Assembly (NCBI GenBank): GCA_944321525.1
Contig: CALULQ010000017.1
Span: 1 to 64,000, forward strand
Length of the DNA: 64,000 nt
Source: an uncultured Paraprevotella sp.
GTDB taxonomy: Bacteria; Bacteroidota; Bacteroidia; Bacteroidales; Bacteroidaceae
Direction of reading: 5' to 3'
Shown here: positions 62,636 through 64,000 of the stretch, in pieces
How positions within the stretch are numbered: position 1 is the first letter of the stretch
Layout: the number at the start of each line of letters is the position of its first letter
The notes under the pieces: generated by a model
What the model was told of the DNA's origin: nothing
Seen by the model: only the letters and a program-made list of their open reading frames with translations
Database searches by the model: none
Made by a program: the position numbers and the translations under genes

Positions 62636-62697
62636 GTCCCTTGCGGGAAGTACTCGAGTACTCTGCGGCAAGTACTCGAGTACTCTCCGCAAAGTAC
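62636..62697 (+). repeat. 62-bp nested palindromic intergenic element, copy 5
   Basis: Full-length 62-bp plus-oriented copy with two perfect AGTACTCGAGTACT palindromes separated by CTGCGGCA and closed by CCGCAAAGTAC. The first outer arm is altered (GTCCCTTGCGG). It lies in the 376-bp gap between the metallo-hydrolase and pflB, which otherwise holds only the pflB -7 box at 62838-62845. The flank AATCCG...CCCCGCA resembles that of copy 4. Confidence 0.9.
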
Positions 62698-62837
62698 AAT
62701 CCGATGCCCCGCACGCCGCCAGTCCGCCAACCGCCCCGCTCCGCGCCCTTGTCCGCCCTAAAACAAAAAAATCCCCAAGGATAGTTTTAAAATTGAAATA
62801 CCTACAAATCGGTATCGACATATCCACTATTTATCCT

Positions 62838-62845
62838 TAACTTTG
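62838..62845 (+). promoter_or_regulatory. -7 box of pflB
   Basis: TAACTTTG matches TAnnTTTG exactly, 58 bases before the pflB ATG at 62904. No TTTG at -33 is seen, which may mean an activator is needed. Confidence 0.55.
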
Positions 62846-62903
62846 CAATCCGAAAGGGCCAACACAGCCCGCGGATATGTCTTACTACTATAAATAATGA
62901 AAG

Positions 62904-64000
62904 ATGGAATGTAACAACGAAAGCTGGGCCGGCTTCAAAGGCGAACTGTGGCGGAAGGAAATCAACGTGCGCGATTTCATCCAAAACAACTATACTCCCT
63001 ACGAGGGAGACGACTCGTTCTTGAAACCCTCTTCAGAAAAGACCCGGAAAGTGTGGAACAAGCTGACGGAGATGTTCAAGGTGGAGCGCGAAAAGGGCAT
63101 CTACGACACCGAGACAAAACTCCCGCAAAGCATCACGACCTACGGCCCGGGCTACATCGACAAGGATAACGAAGTCATCGTCGGACTGCAGACCGACGCG
63201 CCGCTCAAGCGGGGCATCTTCCCCAAAGGCGGCATCCGCATGGTGGAGAACAGCCTCGAGGCTTACGGCTACCACCTCGACCCCATGACCAAGGAGATTT
63301 TCACAAAATATCGCAAGACGCACAACGAAGGCGTATTCTCCGCCTACACGGAGGAGATGCTGGCGGCCCGCCGGTCGGCCATCATCACGGGCCTGCCCGA
63401 CGCCTACGGCCGCGGGCGCATCATCGGCGACTACCGCCGCGTGGCCCTCTATGGCACGGCACGCCTGATTGCCGACAAGAAGAAGTTCCAGAAGCGCCTC
63501 GACATACAGGAACTGAATGACGAAATCATCCGCAACCGCGAAGAGGTGACGGAACAGATCCGTGCGTTGCAGGACTTCGAGAAGATGTGCGCCTCGTATG
63601 GCTTCGACGTCACCCGTCCGGCCAAGGACGCGCGCGAGGCCGTGCAGTTCGTCTACCTGGCCTACCTGGCCGCCGTGAAGGACCAGGACGGCGCCGCGAT
63701 GTCCATCGGCCGCACCTCAACCTTCCTCGACATTTATATTGAGAAGGACATCCGCGAGGGCAAGCTCACGGAAGAGGAAGCACAGGAACTGGTGGACCAG
63801 ATGATCATCAAGCTCCGCATCGTGCGCTTCCTGCGCACGCCGGAATACAACGACCTCTTCTCGGGCGACCCCGTGTGGGTGACGGAATCGCTCGGCGGAA
63901 TGGGCGTGGACGGCCGCACGCTGGTGACGAAGACCTGCTTCCGCTACCTGCACACGTTGTACAACCTCGGCCCGGCGCCCGAACCGAACCTGACGGTGCT
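62904..64000 (+). CDS. pflB: Pyruvate formate-lyase, N-terminal part (3' end outside window)
   Basis: PflB is a glycyl-radical enzyme turning pyruvate and CoA into acetyl-CoA and formate in anaerobes. The 365 residues present match the N-terminal half: [70 protein letters not shown]-type [45 protein letters not shown] and [19 protein letters not shown]. The active-site Cys pair and the C-terminal Gly radical loop lie beyond the window. The activating enzyme PflA is probably downstream, as is usual. Confidence 0.95.
   Translation, partial: MECNNESWAGFKGELWRKEINVRDFIQNNYTPYEGDDSFLKPSSEKTRKVWNKLTEMFKVEREKGIYDTETKLPQSITTYGPGYIDKDNEVIVGLQTDAPLKRGIFPKGGIRMVENSLEAYGYHLDPMTKEIFTKYRKTHNEGVFSAYTEEMLAARRSAIITGLPDAYGRGRIIGDYRRVALYGTARLIADKKKFQKRLDIQELNDEIIRNREEVTEQIRALQDFEKMCASYGFDVTRPAKDAREAVQFVYLAYLAAVKDQDGAAMSIGRTSTFLDIYIEKDIREGKLTEEEAQELVDQMIIKLRIVRFLRTPEYNDLFSGDPVWVTESLGGMGVDGRTLVTKTCFRYLHTLYNLGPAPEPNLTV

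Noticed and set aside
62636..62697. CRISPR array
   Set aside because: The repeated units are palindromic, only 22 bp apart with a fixed spacer, and there are no unique spacers or cas genes.

Overview
The window is a chromosomal segment of a member of the Bacteroidota, most likely order Bacteroidales. The evidence is a hybrid two-component system (HTCS), the type IX secretion (T9SS) genes porW and porX, gldH, a DUF4834 gene beside psd/pssA, sorting-domain C-termini, and promoters of the Bacteroides type (-33 TTTG, -7 TAnnTTTG; for example before aroA and psd). G+C is high by eye in the housekeeping parts and clearly lower from about 49 to 56.8 kb. The genus cannot be fixed from the sequence alone.

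Layout. 1-3.6 kb: end of a large envelope protein, tRNA-Pro(GGG), and the overlapping operon aroA - small membrane protein - metal ABC permease. 3.6-8.5 kb: porW, porX, tsaE. 9-13.7 kb (minus): dnaE, trxA and a small acidic protein. 13.8-15.6 kb: psd, pssA and a DUF4834 gene (phosphatidylethanolamine synthesis). 15.9-21.9 kb: tadA, yraN, birA, pyrH, frr, rsgA, nfeD-like and floA. 22.2-33.8 kb: a carbohydrate locus with a GH2 enzyme, a GH51 arabinofuranosidase, a 1212-residue multi-module secreted protein and a divergent HTCS regulator, without SusC/SusD. 34-37 kb (minus): fumarase and hflX. 37.6-44.9 kb: a secreted protein of unknown function, a stand-alone IMP cyclohydrolase domain and the elongasome operon mreB-mreC-mreD-mrdA-rodA. 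44.9-48.8 kb (minus): gldH, ricT, holB, metF. 48.9-56.7 kb (minus): an AT-richer island with a broken beta-helix gene, four paralogous leucine-rich surface proteins, a broken sorting-domain gene and a T9SS cargo protein with an S74-like chaperone region. 56.9-64 kb: a second GH51, a MORN-GH25 fusion, a metallo-beta-lactamase-fold hydrolase and the 5' part of pflB.

The main unexplained structures are four. (1) A 62-bp nested palindromic element built from a 22-bp unit occurs five times, always between genes; one copy is exactly one unit shorter. (2) A direct-repeat operator lies at exactly the same distance from the -7 box in front of both the GH51 gene and the 1212-residue gene, a strong candidate for the HTCS binding site. 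(3) A run of eight A directly after a start codon shifts a signal peptide out of frame in a T9SS-tail gene. (4) Nearly identical cassettes (T9SS tail, stop codon and an unusually strong Shine-Dalgarno sequence) are repeated inside the leucine-rich protein cluster. PurH is also reduced to its cyclohydrolase half.
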